A stretch of 64,000 nt of DNA from Chondrus crispus (lineage: Eukaryota; Rhodophyta; Florideophyceae; Gigartinales; Gigartinaceae): positions 310,001 to 374,000 of the forward strand of contig NW_005179373.1 in NCBI RefSeq assembly GCF_000350225.1, given 5' to 3'. Below are positions 41,192 through 51,694 of this stretch, one piece after another (position 1 is the first letter of the stretch; each line of letters opens with the position of its first letter). Position numbers and translations under genes: made by a program. Under the pieces are notes generated by a model. It ran no database searches and had not been told where the DNA came from. It saw nothing but the letters and a program-made list of their open reading frames with translations.

Positions 41192-42313
41192 TTAATGAAT
41201 ATCCTTCAAGAACGGTAGGAGCTGGATCGGGTCCGTACCGTCAAAGCTCCTCATCGTGGGACGGATCCCACGGCAGCGTTGGACGTACTTCGCGATCCGT
41301 CCCGCGTCACCCGAGGTGACGAGCCTTGAGGTCTTATCCAAGCGGTACATACGATAGTCAGCGACGGCGCTGAAATCTTGGATCATCGTATGCACCGGCT
41401 CGAGCCCGGGCTCGGCGAGACCTAGCGTGCCGAAGGAGGTAACAGGTAGCGTACGGACGTCTACCGGACCTGGATGCTCGGCATAACTCGCCGGCGGGTA
41501 GCCGCCCCAGCGGGGATCGACGGAGAACATCGGTTCTCCGGATCCGCGGGCGGCTCCTCCACGGTCCTGTTCGTCCGCGTACGATACGCGGTCCATCTGC
41601 CGCCTACTTACGGGGATAGGCGGCAATTCTTGGGTCTCGGACGCGAGATTCGCGCCCATCGGAGGACGGTTTCCTTCCGCAGTCCGACTGGCGTCGGCGC
41701 CAGTCGGACGCCAACCTTCCGGAGCGACGGCGCTCGGAGGTACAGCACCACCGGGCCCTCTCGTGGGGGCACCGGGCAGCCTTGCGGCCATGGTCCGTTC
41801 CATGTCACGAGCACGCTGTCGCGTAGCGTTGAGCTCGGCGGAGAGGTGCGCGAACGCACCCAACTGTTCTGCTGACGGGGACGGTCGATCGTCGGGACGT
41901 CTCGTCGAGGTCGGCCTCGTGGGGCGACCTTGCCCGTGCAGTACGGGCTGTGCGAGGCGTGAGTCTTCGACGAGCACCAGTCGCGAGTGTAACTCGTCGA
42001 CTAGTGCTCGGAGATTCTCCAAGGACTGGCTGACTCGATCGAACCTCCCTTCACGTAGGGAGCGAAGCTCGTCCATACATCGCGAGTAGACGGCGTCCGT
42101 CACGTCTATACGGAGTGAAGTACGGACTTCCTCGATGTAGTCAGCTATGCGATCGAACATCGCAGCCGCTTGTCCTTCGGGGGACTCGGGCGACGGTTCG
42201 CGGTCTCGGAGACCAGCGTCGCCGTCGCCGAGCGGCGGTGATGGTGCGTGCATAGCGGCCGCCCTCGGATCCGCCGGTTCGGACCGGATCGAGGTGGCGT
42301 ATTCTTGACTCAT
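41192..42313 (-). pseudogene. E2 gag, N-terminal part ended by a frameshift
   Basis: The start is ATG 42313-42311 (MSQEYATSIRSEP), outside the LTR. It has coiled-coil segments (FDRIADYIEEVRTSLRIDVT and later) and a Pro/Arg-rich linker, then the beginning of the gag core (FDGTDPIQLLPFLKDI). The frame hits TAA at 41192-41194. Restoring one T in CATTAACC would keep the E1-like spacing and lead into the C-terminal part, so this is most simply a 1-nt deletion. Confidence 0.8.
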
Positions 42314-42370
42314 CTCAACGCGTACGGACGCGGAGGAAAAAGAAAGTCTTCTCGGAAAGATCTCGGGGTC

Positions 42371-42388
42371 TTCTAGGTCGGGAGACCA
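42371..42388 (-). other. tRNA primer-binding site of E2
   Basis: One base after the 5' LTR the minus strand reads TGGTCTCCCGACC, complementary to a tRNA 3' end finishing in ACCA. Confidence 0.75.
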
Positions 42389-42389
42389 C

Positions 42390-43090
42390 TGTAGCATAAA
42401 CACCCCCAGACGACTGGAGGTGTATGCGCAGTTCGACCTGTAGACCCCGGTTCGGAGAAGGGGTGAAGCGGGCCAACCAGCTACGGAACCGGGCTCGGGC
42501 CCGGGTAGCGGTGGTAGAGCGGGAGCGAGCAGGGACGCGCGCACGCACGAGCGGATCGACGCCTCGACGCCCCGGAGCAGCACTGGGTGACGTACCAGTG
42601 CTGACGGGCGGAGGCGGTTCCGTGCTCGCTCGCGTGCTGCGCGTCCACTCCGGCTCGGCTCCGACTAAACGCGCGCGGAGAGCGAAGGCGACGTTTAGAA
42701 TAAGCTGGGTGCACTGACCTTGGCGGTCGGTTGAGGACAAGCCCGTGCTTGTCCCCTTCCGCCGCCGTCGGTCCGCTCCATATTTAATATACAAAACACT
42801 CTATCATAACACTACAGTACCGTGGTACTGTAGTGGGCTACTGTAGTGCAGGTCGGCCTGCACTGTAATACTGTCAGCTATGTCGAGGCTGACAGTACAC
42901 GTATCACTCGTGGTGCGTGCGCGCTTCGTTCGCGCGCTATACACGTGTGCACGTGTATGCGCAAGTCCCTTGTCCCCGTGGTGTACACGTGGACACGCGC
43001 GGTGGTACTGCAGAGCTCGACGCTCTACAGTAGCTGATCTAGTTCTTGATCTAATCTAATTTAAACCCCCAGGGGGGGGGTTATACTACA
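42390..43090 (-). repeat. 5' LTR of E2
   Basis: 701-bp direct copy of 28881-29581. It contains inverted GTAC-type boxes (near 42812-42845) and CACGTG/GTGTAC clusters that may be promoter elements. Confidence 0.95.
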
Positions 43091-43194
43091 GACAGGGAGA
43101 GCGGAATCGACCGTATAGACGGCGTGGCCGGACATGTTGTCCCCTCTCTACAACCACCCGTGGACGCAGACGTCCCCGCTTAAGGGGGGGGCCG
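43091..43194 (+). other. Internal remnant with polypurine tract before orphan LTR
   Basis: 104 bp ending in TTAAGGGGGGGGCCG, a polypurine tract directly before the inverted LTR. It is probably the last internal bases of a third element of the E2 family in plus orientation. Confidence 0.6.
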
Positions 43195-43862
43195 TGTAGT
43201 ATAACCCCCCCCTGGGGCTTTATTTCAGATTGGATCAACTCAGAACCGGATCGGTTACTATAGGGCTCGATGCTCTACAGTACCACCCCGTGTATTCCCG
43301 AGTACAGGGGGCCCACGTGTACACGTGTACGCGTGGGACCGAAGAACGCACACACACGTGTACTGTCAGCCCCGATGGCTGACAGTATTACAGTGTCGAC
43401 CGACCGCTACAGTACGTCGCTACAGTACATCGGTACTGTACTATTATGATAGGTTATTATGTACATTAAATATGGAGCGGACCGGCGGCGGGGGAGGAGG
43501 ACAAGCACGGACTTGTCACCCACCGACCGTCAAGGTCCGACTTCCCGCTTATTGTAAGGTAGCGCTCGATAACTACCTTAGAGCGGCACCGAGCGCGGGT
43601 TGAGGACGCGCGCGGTACGCCCACGAGTCGGCTCCGCCTCCGCCCGTCGGTACTGGATCGTTACCCAGTACCGCGCCGAGGCGTCGAGGCGTCGAACCGC
43701 TCGCACGTACCGGCGTCCTCCCCGTTCCCGCTCTACCACGCTACCCAGGCCCGCTGCCCGGTGCCGTTAGCTGGTGTCCTGCTTCACCCCCGTCTTCCCG
43801 ATCGGACGGGGTCTCGGTCGAACTGTGCATACACCCCTATCGCTGGGGGTGTTTATGCTACA
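43195..43862 (+). repeat. Orphan LTR of the E2 family, inverted
   Basis: It starts TGTAGTATAACCCCCCCC and ends GTTTATGCTACA, the reverse orientation of the E2 LTRs, and is diverged in sequence (668 bp). It interrupts the transposase of copy C exactly at 43862/43863. Confidence 0.85.
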
Positions 43863-45866
43863 CTAACGCCATTCCTAGGGTTCTGAGAACCTGCTCCCAT
43901 TTTGGCCTGAGGTATTCCCGAACAATGACATGGTCTTCAGACAAAGACTGTGCCCCAATGGTTAGCACTTTCTCCCGCAACAGCCATGATAGCCCCCCCA
44001 ATAAAGCCTCGTAGTCGCTAGTCAAAGCGGCTTTAAAGCCATGGGCAGTGCATGATGTGAAGCGGAATGCACGAAGGAGGAACCAAACCGGGTCCTCCGA
44101 CTGATAATATGTCAGCATGGTGCACCTGCTAAGAAGCTGTTCAACCTTGTTTTTGCCATGATTAACTGTGTCCGATCGGACCGATTCGGACCTTGTCGGC
44201 TGATCCCCGCATTTGTGGTATTCGTCAAAGGCTACTAATGACTCTTGTAGCTTCTGTACAGAACTCTTCGTTCGAAAAGAGTCACGCAGCACAACAGTGA
44301 AGCGTCTGGAAGGGAACAGGGATGCATTATTGTGAACCAAGGCAGCAATTCTCCCAGAGCAGCTCTCTCGATAACCACAGGCCTCGGCACGTCGAACCTG
44401 GGAACTGCAAGCCCCCCGCCCTTCAGTCGGGCCGTGTACACAGCACGGCAGCCCCTCTCAGACACGTCCATCCCTCGGTGCCTTCTTGAAATTGGGCCTT
44501 CGCCAAATACAAACGGGTACCATAAATCCCTCTTATGGGTACCCAGTAGGCTTGCACCTAGTTTGTCGGACAGAAACGAGATTGTTTCTTTAGAATTGTA
44601 GCCGCGATCGGCTGCGAAGATTGCGTTCGGCATAGGGCGTAAAGCTCCGGTCGTAGATGCCCCCTGAACCATCTGGATAAGCCTCTCCCAAGTATGCAAC
44701 AGTTTCTCACCCGTGCGCGTAAAATGACAGGCTATAAAGAAAGGGTTCAGAGCGGAGCATAGTGCGTTACCTACAGGCCCCAAACCGTTCTTAGGGTTAT
44801 TGTGTTGTCGCAAGTAGGTAAGTTCAACAACAGCCCGCGATGCCATACGCAAATGATCGTCATCTAACGAGAAGACAGTTGTGTTTTGTACATAAAGTAA
44901 GTCACGGTTGACGGCTGCAACCTCGGCTTCTATCTCAGTTATGAGAGTCGTTGCCCTGTTCGCTGTAGGGAACCATCCCGTCCAACTGTAGTCGTGTGTG
45001 GCACGGGGCTCCTTCGAACCACTGAGAGCCCCCCAGACATCATAGTGGCGGTCTGCAGACAGGCCCATTTGGAAGAAGTGGCCGCTTTCGAGGGGGTCAC
45101 AAACCGTAGTCGGCGACTCGTTGTACGAAGCACAAATAATATGTAGAATAAGCAGGCCAAGTATCTCTTTCTTTGTTGTTGGCTCTTTTTTTCTCTCGTG
45201 CAAGACTCGGTTTGCTACATACCGAAGTTTTTCCAGCAGACACTCAGTAACAAACGTCTGCATACAGGACAATGGCGTTAATAAAGTAACGGAGTCATCT
45301 CTACCATCCCGGTCATCCTTTCTACTGGAAATGTCTGCAATAACCCGGTCGAGTGCAGTGTTGGATTCTTCTACAAATCGACCCTCCAGACTCCGATTCA
45401 CGTTGTCGATTTTCCAGAATACTTCGTCGAAAGGGCTATCATAGTGCCAGCCATCGAGACCGCCACTTCTTTGCGCTTGAGCACGCTCCTCCAATTCGTC
45501 TGCTGAGACCGGGACGCATAAATTCATGGCCTCAGCGTCGAAATCCGCCCAATGCTCTCTGGAGTATTTCTCCTCATCAAAATCGTAATATATCCTACTG
45601 AAGAGGTCCTCACATAGAGTGGCATCAGAGTCTGTTTGCTTTATTACGTCTGCCAGATAGGTGGTTGGCTGCAATGCACGTACTTCGGCTTCGTTAATTT
45701 CCGTCTCGAGTTCAACGTCAGAGAGAGGCACTTCCTCTGCGGAGGAGTTGAAGCTGCTAGACACAGGACTTTCTTGTGAATATGGAACGTCACTGGCGTC
45801 CAGTGAGTCTGTAAGCTCGAGCATGGCCCCACCATTAACTACCTGGTGCCCGTATGAACGCTGCAA
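43863..45866 (-). pseudogene. piggyBac-like transposase copy C, truncated
   Basis: Minus strand from ATG 45866: acidic N-terminus, then a conserved block (TTKKEILGLLILHIICASYN) that is frameshifted in copy B, Asp1 in FSLDDDHLRM (near 44864), NNPKNGLGPVGNALC, Asp2 in FAADRGYNSK (near 44609), LGTHKR, SERGCRAVY. A frameshift around 44300 moves the frame to MVHNNASLFPSRRF and on to EDPVWFLLRAFRFTSCTAHG. The gene is cut by the orphan LTR at 43862, just where copies A and B enter the nuclease insert. The rest is not in the window. It is the best preserved N-terminal half of the three copies. Confidence 0.8.
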
Positions 45867-46374
45867 AGTCAGGGAGGGGTTATGCGGGGATACGTGTTGT
45901 CCGGACTGTGCAGTGTCGGTACAGGGGGCTGGTGAAAACTCTGCGTCGTCAAAAAACCGGCGAGGACTGCAGGGAGGTCTGCTGGAAGTGAAGTGTGACG
46001 CAGCTCTGCCTGTTTCAGAGGCGGTGAAATGTCCTCGTATAGCTCCGAAGGCTGTAGTTCGGGATACAGATCCCTACGGATGGGTTGAATCCTCTCTGGT
46101 AATATTTTAGCCTCTCTGGCGAGGCTTGTAGCGAACAGGCCTGCTGAGACCCGGGAAGAGCCGTTGCATTAAGACTGTCGTCTGCAGACATGCGATGGTT
46201 GGATATTTTTTCCACCGGGGACCGTGCTCTGTCGCCCATAGCGAGAGATGGCCAGAAGTTTCAGAAAATGTGGACAGTGCGGGTATTCGGTGATTGGTGG
46301 GATGGAACAGGCAGATATCACAAAGGGCAGAATCCCGCGAGACACAGTGAGATTGGGGGAAATTTTGGTTGAGT

Positions 46375-46800
46375 TTGTTCACGAAGAGCACTTTGTGAGA
46401 CGAAAGGCACTTGACTGTGTGAGGCGTCTGATCGTGGTGGTGCGCTCACACACAACCGTCTCAAACGGCACACTAGTTTTGTGAACTGTGCAGTTTAGGG
46501 TTGACGTTTGCGAACTTTGTGAATGTTCACACAAATTCATCTCAAAAAGTGCTATAGTAAGTGTGATGTTTGAGATGCACCTGTGAGACGTCACGCAATG
46601 ATCTCAAAAAGTGCTACATTTTATGAGACGTTTGAGATGAGGCAATGAGATCGTCTCAAAACCATCTGAAAAAGTGCTAAACGTCAACAAATGTTCACAA
46701 ACGGTTTGTGATGTTGTAGACGGCGGCGGGCTCGGTAGCACAACTCACAAAAAATCTCACAAATCGTCTCACTTTTTGAGACCCCTGTAATCGTCACAAA
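46375..46800. repeat. Subterminal motif array at the 5' end of copy C
   Basis: Dense short repeats in both orientations: GAGACG/CGTCTCA, TTTGAGATG, TCTCAAAAAGTGCTA and TTTGTGA/TCACAAA. AAAAAGTGCTA occurs at least three times. It lies upstream of the copy C gene, as the CGTGA array does in copy B, and probably marks the transposon end. Confidence 0.7.
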
Positions 46801-47083
46801 CGGGAGCACAGGGTTAGTTAAAAAGGGCTATTAAAAGCAAAAAACTTCGTGTTCGGATGACTTATAATACTGGAATTGCATCATCACGAAGACTCCCACA
46901 TCACATGATCAGTTGGACAAGCTCATAATTTGCCACGTGTACTTCTGGCCCAGTTTGGCTGCGTTGTACCCCTTGAATGCAAAAGCTGGCAGCTATACAG
47001 TGTGTACGCTGTTCGTGTCCACTCCGAAGAAGACTATCTTGCCGCATGCAAATAGCTTACCTAACTTTCGTTGGGCCGTGATT

Positions 47084-48496
47084 ATGTCCTTGTCCTTGCA
47101 AGGCCATGGCCAACACTCACAAGGACATGCCGTGAAAGAACCCCAATTGGTGTGCAGCGCTTCGTCCCGCCGCTGCAATAGTTGTCTGACAATGTCCCGC
47201 GACAGTCGTTCGTGCGTGCTAGACTCGGATAAGAACCTTTCATATCCTTGCACTTGCATTGAGCCAGGCGAGGGTTATGAGTGCCTCAGCGTCATTCAGG
47301 TGACTCCACGTACGTCTTGTGACGCTAAAAGTATTGCGACTCCTTGCTTGGGTTCCGAGGGAGGAAATAAGGATACATACAACAAAAAGAAGGGTGAGAG
47401 CTTTAACGCTTCCTTTTCTGTGTCTACCGCTACCAGCTCTATAAATTCGAGAAGAGAACGTCAGTCCACCCCTAATTTCTGGTCGTACTCTACCGGCGAA
47501 TGGAAGAGATCAGGCTCTGACCCAGAGTCGATTTTCCCTGATATTTCTACTTCTACATCCATAATTCTGGAAAAGAAGTTTTCATCTCGGGGCCTCCCAG
47601 AATCCTTGAACGCAATTGAAGACGAGGAAAGAGAGGTACTGAACAGACGATTATTCTGTTCAAGAGATGGCGCTGACGCACGAGAGTTCCAAGAGTTTTT
47701 AATAGACCATGAAGGCGAACGACTGAGAACCCCTGTTTTATGCTTGGTTGGATACGGAGGTCAAGGTGCACATGCAAGTGACCTGTGGGTTTTGATGCAC
47801 AACACCTTTAGAAGGGAGCTATTTGATGTATTCGAAATGCTGAACATTGTCCGTTCCTCATACCTTTCGCTAATCTTGAGCGACATCTACAATTTAAGAA
47901 AATGGTGGAGGTTCTTCGTAACATTGTGGTCCGAGTATGAAAACTATGAAAACACGCTCTTGGATCCTATTGTGCATAAAATATGCCTATTGGATGGAAG
48001 AGGAGATGTCCTATTGAAAAGATTGGGGCCATTACGAGAGACGAGGGAATGGCTTCGGTTAAAAATGGAAGAGGTGACTAGCTACATTGAAGAATTCGAG
48101 AATCTTCCACCAGGGCGTGCCTTATCCCTTTTCTGCAAGAACGTGGACTCATTCGGAGATCGAGCGATGGGTTACTTTGCAGGAGTAGAAAGACTACTCC
48201 CGCGTTTTGTGGAGAGCTACTACGGCGAAGAAGTTAAACTTTCTGTCGAAGGTCAACTGATCAAAAGGATGCGAAATGGGAAGTATTTCGCAGAGTTTGT
48301 CATCGCTCTCGTCAGGTGGATGGGGACAGAGGAAAGCTTTTCGACAACGAACGCGCAAGAAAGAAAGAGAGAGAGATGGATGAATACACACTTATTCTGG
48401 CTTGAACGACTGAGTCTGTCAAAATTCTACCGGAAGTACGAAGCCTCCCACGGGTGTGTTCTGACATACTTTCAAGGGCGGTTCAAGGAGGCTTAG
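47084..48496 (+). CDS. Unknown protein, possibly hemerythrin-like helical domain
   Basis: About 470 residues from ATG 47084; the frame is open further upstream without an ATG. The N-terminal 190 residues are Cys- and Ser-rich (RRCNSC, CTCIEPGEGYECLS). The C-terminal 280 are helical: LWVLMHNTFRRELFDVFEML, LRKWWRFFVTLWSEYENYEN, TLLDPIVHKICLLDGRGDVL, ALSLFCKNVDSFGDRAMGYF. The HxxxR start and the ENTLLDP block recall hemerythrin-like iron-binding bundles, but the HHxxE histidines are replaced (SEYENYEN), so iron binding is doubtful. It sits beside transposon copy C and could use regulatory DNA from it. Function unknown. Confidence 0.6.
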   Translation: MSLSLQGHGQHSQGHAVKEPQLVCSASSRRCNSCLTMSRDSRSCVLDSDKNLSYPCTCIEPGEGYECLSVIQVTPRTSCDAKSIATPCLGSEGGNKDTYNKKKGESFNASFSVSTATSSINSRRERQSTPNFWSYSTGEWKRSGSDPESIFPDISTSTSIILEKKFSSRGLPESLNAIEDEEREVLNRRLFCSRDGADAREFQEFLIDHEGERLRTPVLCLVGYGGQGAHASDLWVLMHNTFRRELFDVFEMLNIVRSSYLSLILSDIYNLRKWWRFFVTLWSEYENYENTLLDPIVHKICLLDGRGDVLLKRLGPLRETREWLRLKMEEVTSYIEEFENLPPGRALSLFCKNVDSFGDRAMGYFAGVERLLPRFVESYYGEEVKLSVEGQLIKRMRNGKYFAEFVIALVRWMGTEESFSTTNAQERKRERWMNTHLFWLERLSLSKFYRKYEASHGCVLTYFQGRFKEA

Positions 48497-49269
48497 AAGT
48501 AGAAAGTAACAATAGATTGAACATGCGAAGCTAAAAGAGTTAATGCGAAGAGTAAACATGGCACTGCACAGTCCAACAATGGCCCACAAGATATCGTCGC
48601 GCAGCGCTGTGACATACATATGCTGCCATCAAAGTGCACATCCATCACCTTCTGAGCTTTTCAATTTGGTCCAGTACGGCCGCTGCCGTTGTCGTATCAC
48701 TGTGGCTTTGAGGCCATCCCATCGCACGCTGCGCAGGTCTATACAGGCCATGTTTGAGCTTCATTCTGTAGCCTGGGCATGTAGTTTATTGTGTATGCAA
48801 CAAATGGCATTGAATAGAGCGAAATACAGCGGTTACGGGGATACGAAACTCAATAATTTAGGATAGGGTTAAAAATCTATCAAATTATTATGGTGCTGGT
48901 CCATTGCAGCAAAGTTTTCTACAGGCTTTGTTGGGCTGTGTGCGCCGGCACATCGTCCTTTGCGGGCACGTTTTTAGTTCTAAGGCTCTTTTCAACCTAC
49001 GGAGACTTCTGAGCTGGGTCACGGATATCCGTTTATTCACGGTTGAGGGTTGCTGAACAAGCTTGAGGGCCGCTAACCTGAGAGAACCACGTCAACATAC
49101 TACCGACCTCTTTGGCGAATGATTTATTTATTCTCATAGCGACTGTGTATGGTTCCACGCGGTGCTCTTCTCGCAGTACAACCGAAACGTCGGACTTTTT
49201 TGACAACCCGTCGCTGCTTCATCTGCTTGCTGTGTAGGCAATTCGGATCTTTCTCTGCTACCAGAAAGA
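48497..49269. other. Intergenic region
   Basis: Nothing recognisable. A plus-strand frame at 48543-48866 has no domain. Confidence 0.5.
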
Positions 49270-50979
49270 ATGTCGCGAAGACTAAGCACCAATTGCGCGT
49301 CAACCTTACTTCGCCGTGGATGCTCTGGAAATCGGAGAAAGGACAAGGCAAAGCGTCGCGAGATCTTTTCACGCTTACGGGACGTCGGTCGAGTGCATGC
49401 ACCAGAAGCGGACATGCGCCCAGTGCTACCGCATCGCGCCCTTCTTTTGAAGTCAGTGGCGCCAGCAGGCCCTCCGTTTGATTATGGCAAGCATAAGTCC
49501 AAGCAGCATTTGGCCACGAGCCGGACTGTTTCGTCTGCTTTCGTGGATCAATTAAGGTCAAGAGCTGCCACGTATGCAGCGATGGGGCGCATGGATTTAT
49601 TCGCAGACGTCGCTCAAGAAGCAGCCGCTCCACCAGCCGGAGTTGACCCGGCGGTGTGTTTGCGTGCTGTGACTGTCGCCTCTGTGCAGCGAGTAGCGGC
49701 TTCGGATTCCGAAAAGACGAAAGCCATCATGAATTGCCTTGCAGAAGCTCAAATTTTGCAGGCATTGCCCGACAAGGATGTGGGGATTTTGCTGGACTTA
49801 CTTGTTCGAGGGATGCTCTGCCGAGGGGATGTAAGCAACGCGTTTCGGGGGGAGTTGCTGTCACGACTTTTAGAAACAAGGTTAAGACGTGGGACGTATA
49901 GTTCTCTTATCGAAAGGAGCGGGAAACTAGAGCTTGGTTTAGCCGTGTTTCATCGTGCCATTGCGACTGGTATAGAGCCCAATCGCAAGATGTTGCACGC
50001 TGTTTTAGGGCTTTGTTTTTCGGCCGGTGATGGTGCTCGGGCAAGGGCTGTTATGGCTGAAATGGCAGGGAGAGGGATCAGAGTCAATGGAGACACGATT
50101 TCTTTGTTGCTGGCTCGCGCAACGTGTCCCGACACTATCTCCGCAGTGCTTAATTTAGTGCAGGGTGGAGACTCAGTGTCATTGTCGCCATCTCTAGCCA
50201 GACCTTTTGTGGAAGCATACCTAAGAGTGCCTGCGGTCAAACAAGAGGAGATTGACGGAAACATTGCTAATGCCTTTGAGATTGTCGATTGGTTCTTTGA
50301 CCGGCGTATCGGCGTCCCCCACGGAGCCATTGACGCAATTCTTGAATACTGTGTTCGCACTGAGCACACAGAAGGGGCATTGCGAGCATGGAGGGAAATG
50401 CGACGAGGGTGGCTTGGGCCGCCGGGTCGGAAAACGAGACAAAAGCTCTGGGTGATGTTGGAATTTCGGCCGCAGTTGAGAGAACGACTTATTGGGGATG
50501 TCGCGGACGCAGAACAATTGGGGAAGTTACGTCGCGTGGCACTGGCGCACACGGACAACAGGGAGGTAGATATGGAGGTTTTGGAGAGTACTGATGCTAA
50601 AGATCAGGCTGCGGTGCTCCATCGCTGGTCGCGAAGCGGGCGAGCAGAACAGGCGATGCAATGGATTGAGAGGCAGATAGCCGAAAAGCGCAACTGCGGA
50701 GTGGACTCACGATTAGTACTTGCTGTATTATCTGATGAGGACGGCGGGACAAGAAACAAGTCTCTCGATTTTTGTTTAACGCATCTAGCGTCGGGAACAA
50801 GTGTCAACGGCAACCGCGCTGACGTTCTGAGACGGACTGTAGATGCGATTTGGAGATGGATTTTGCGTGCAGAAGACCGACATGAGTACCGGAACGTGCT
50901 GTTCGACGACAGTGTCGATCGCAGCGAGCTTCAAGCCTGCTTGGAGCGCGTTGTGCGTGTCAAACCGGTGCCTGCGTAA
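49270..50979 (+). CDS. Pentatricopeptide-repeat (PPR) protein
   Basis: 569 residues, single exon. The N-terminus (about 1-60) is Arg/Ser-rich without acids, suiting an organelle leader. PPR-type helical hairpins are clearest around residues 195-275: RSGKLELGLAVFHRAIATGI, EPNRKMLHAVLGLCFSAGDG, ARARAVMAEMAGRGIRVNGD, and again near EGALRAWREMRRGWLGPPGR. PPR proteins bind organellar RNA in a sequence-specific way, for stability, processing or translation. The repeats are few and loosely spaced, so the RNA target cannot be inferred. No C-terminal E, DYW or SMR domain is visible. Confidence 0.75.
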   Translation: MSRRLSTNCASTLLRRGCSGNRRKDKAKRREIFSRLRDVGRVHAPEADMRPVLPHRALLLKSVAPAGPPFDYGKHKSKQHLATSRTVSSAFVDQLRSRAATYAAMGRMDLFADVAQEAAAPPAGVDPAVCLRAVTVASVQRVAASDSEKTKAIMNCLAEAQILQALPDKDVGILLDLLVRGMLCRGDVSNAFRGELLSRLLETRLRRGTYSSLIERSGKLELGLAVFHRAIATGIEPNRKMLHAVLGLCFSAGDGARARAVMAEMAGRGIRVNGDTISLLLARATCPDTISAVLNLVQGGDSVSLSPSLARPFVEAYLRVPAVKQEEIDGNIANAFEIVDWFFDRRIGVPHGAIDAILEYCVRTEHTEGALRAWREMRRGWLGPPGRKTRQKLWVMLEFRPQLRERLIGDVADAEQLGKLRRVALAHTDNREVDMEVLESTDAKDQAAVLHRWSRSGRAEQAMQWIERQIAEKRNCGVDSRLVLAVLSDEDGGTRNKSLDFCLTHLASGTSVNGNRADVLRRTVDAIWRWILRAEDRHEYRNVLFDDSVDRSELQACLERVVRVKPVPA

Positions 50980-51694
50980 TAATGTAAGGCCATTTCCTCA
51001 TTTGAACCTTTCTGTATGGTACTATTTGGTGGTGGTCTCGTTTCGCCACATTTGCGCTGTCCTATGGAATGAGCCTGAAGCTCATGGCGAAGTTATCCTA
51101 AAGTGATAGCCGGCGAATTGTTGCACGCACTCCATCAGAACCAAGAACACAGATTCAGCTCATTTCAGAAATTTGAGATACTTGCCATCCCAGCAGATCA
51201 ACGAGGCCGTTCACACTCAGCTTATCCAGTTGGTCTGGACTGCTTGTAGTAGAAGACCTCAAGGGGAGACTTCATTCAAAAGGCTGATGTCGGAGTCACA
51301 CGAAGCAGTTAGTAGGAAAACTACACCGTCGTGTCAGTGCGTGCGAAATTTGAGCTTGACAGAGGAAGACTGCATGTTGGCCTTCACTTTCTCGCGACAT
51401 TCTGCTATGCTCTAGAACATACAGTACATAGATTAGCGTTAATATCATCTTCAAGATCGTGAGATGCTGCGCTATCTCACCATTGAAAGGCACCACTTAT
51501 GACCCAACAGCATCTCAAGCAATTATTTCCTACCAGAACGTGGTTCTGTTTGTCGAAGGAAGCGATCGTTGATATCCAAGAAAGTCAAGGATCTCATCCT
51601 TTTGAACAAGATCGTGATATGTCATGCCTCTTACGCCTCTCTGGCATTGCCTTTTCCGGAAATGAAGCAGATGTGCTCATCAGATCAGATTTAC
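50980..51694. other. Intergenic region between convergent genes
   Basis: It lies between the 3' ends of the PPR gene and the Pet127-like gene. No feature is seen. Confidence 0.5.

Larger units (their letters stand above)
28881..43090 (-). mobile_element. Ty3/gypsy chromovirus E2 (14.2 kb) with antisense cargo region
   Basis: Two direct 701-bp LTRs flank gag, pol and a large extra region. On the minus strand the order is 5' LTR (42390-43090), primer-binding site, gag, pol with chromodomain, 5.4-kb cargo with antisense frames, polypurine tract, 3' LTR (28881-29581). By eye the LTRs differ at eight positions with no indel, about 1.1 percent, so the insertion is fairly young. The bases next to the two LTRs (taccg and gacag) do not match, so there is no clean target-site duplication. 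Gag carries a frameshift; pol is intact. Confidence 0.92.

Noticed and set aside
42314..42583. Gag frame extending upstream into the LTR (minus strand)
   Set aside because: The extension lies in the 5' LTR; the same frame exists in the other LTR at 28784-29074. The gag ATG at 42313 lies just after the primer-binding site.
43091..43194. Continuation of E1 reverse transcriptase after E2
   Set aside because: Translation in all frames gives no RT blocks; the segment ends in a polypurine tract before an inverted LTR.
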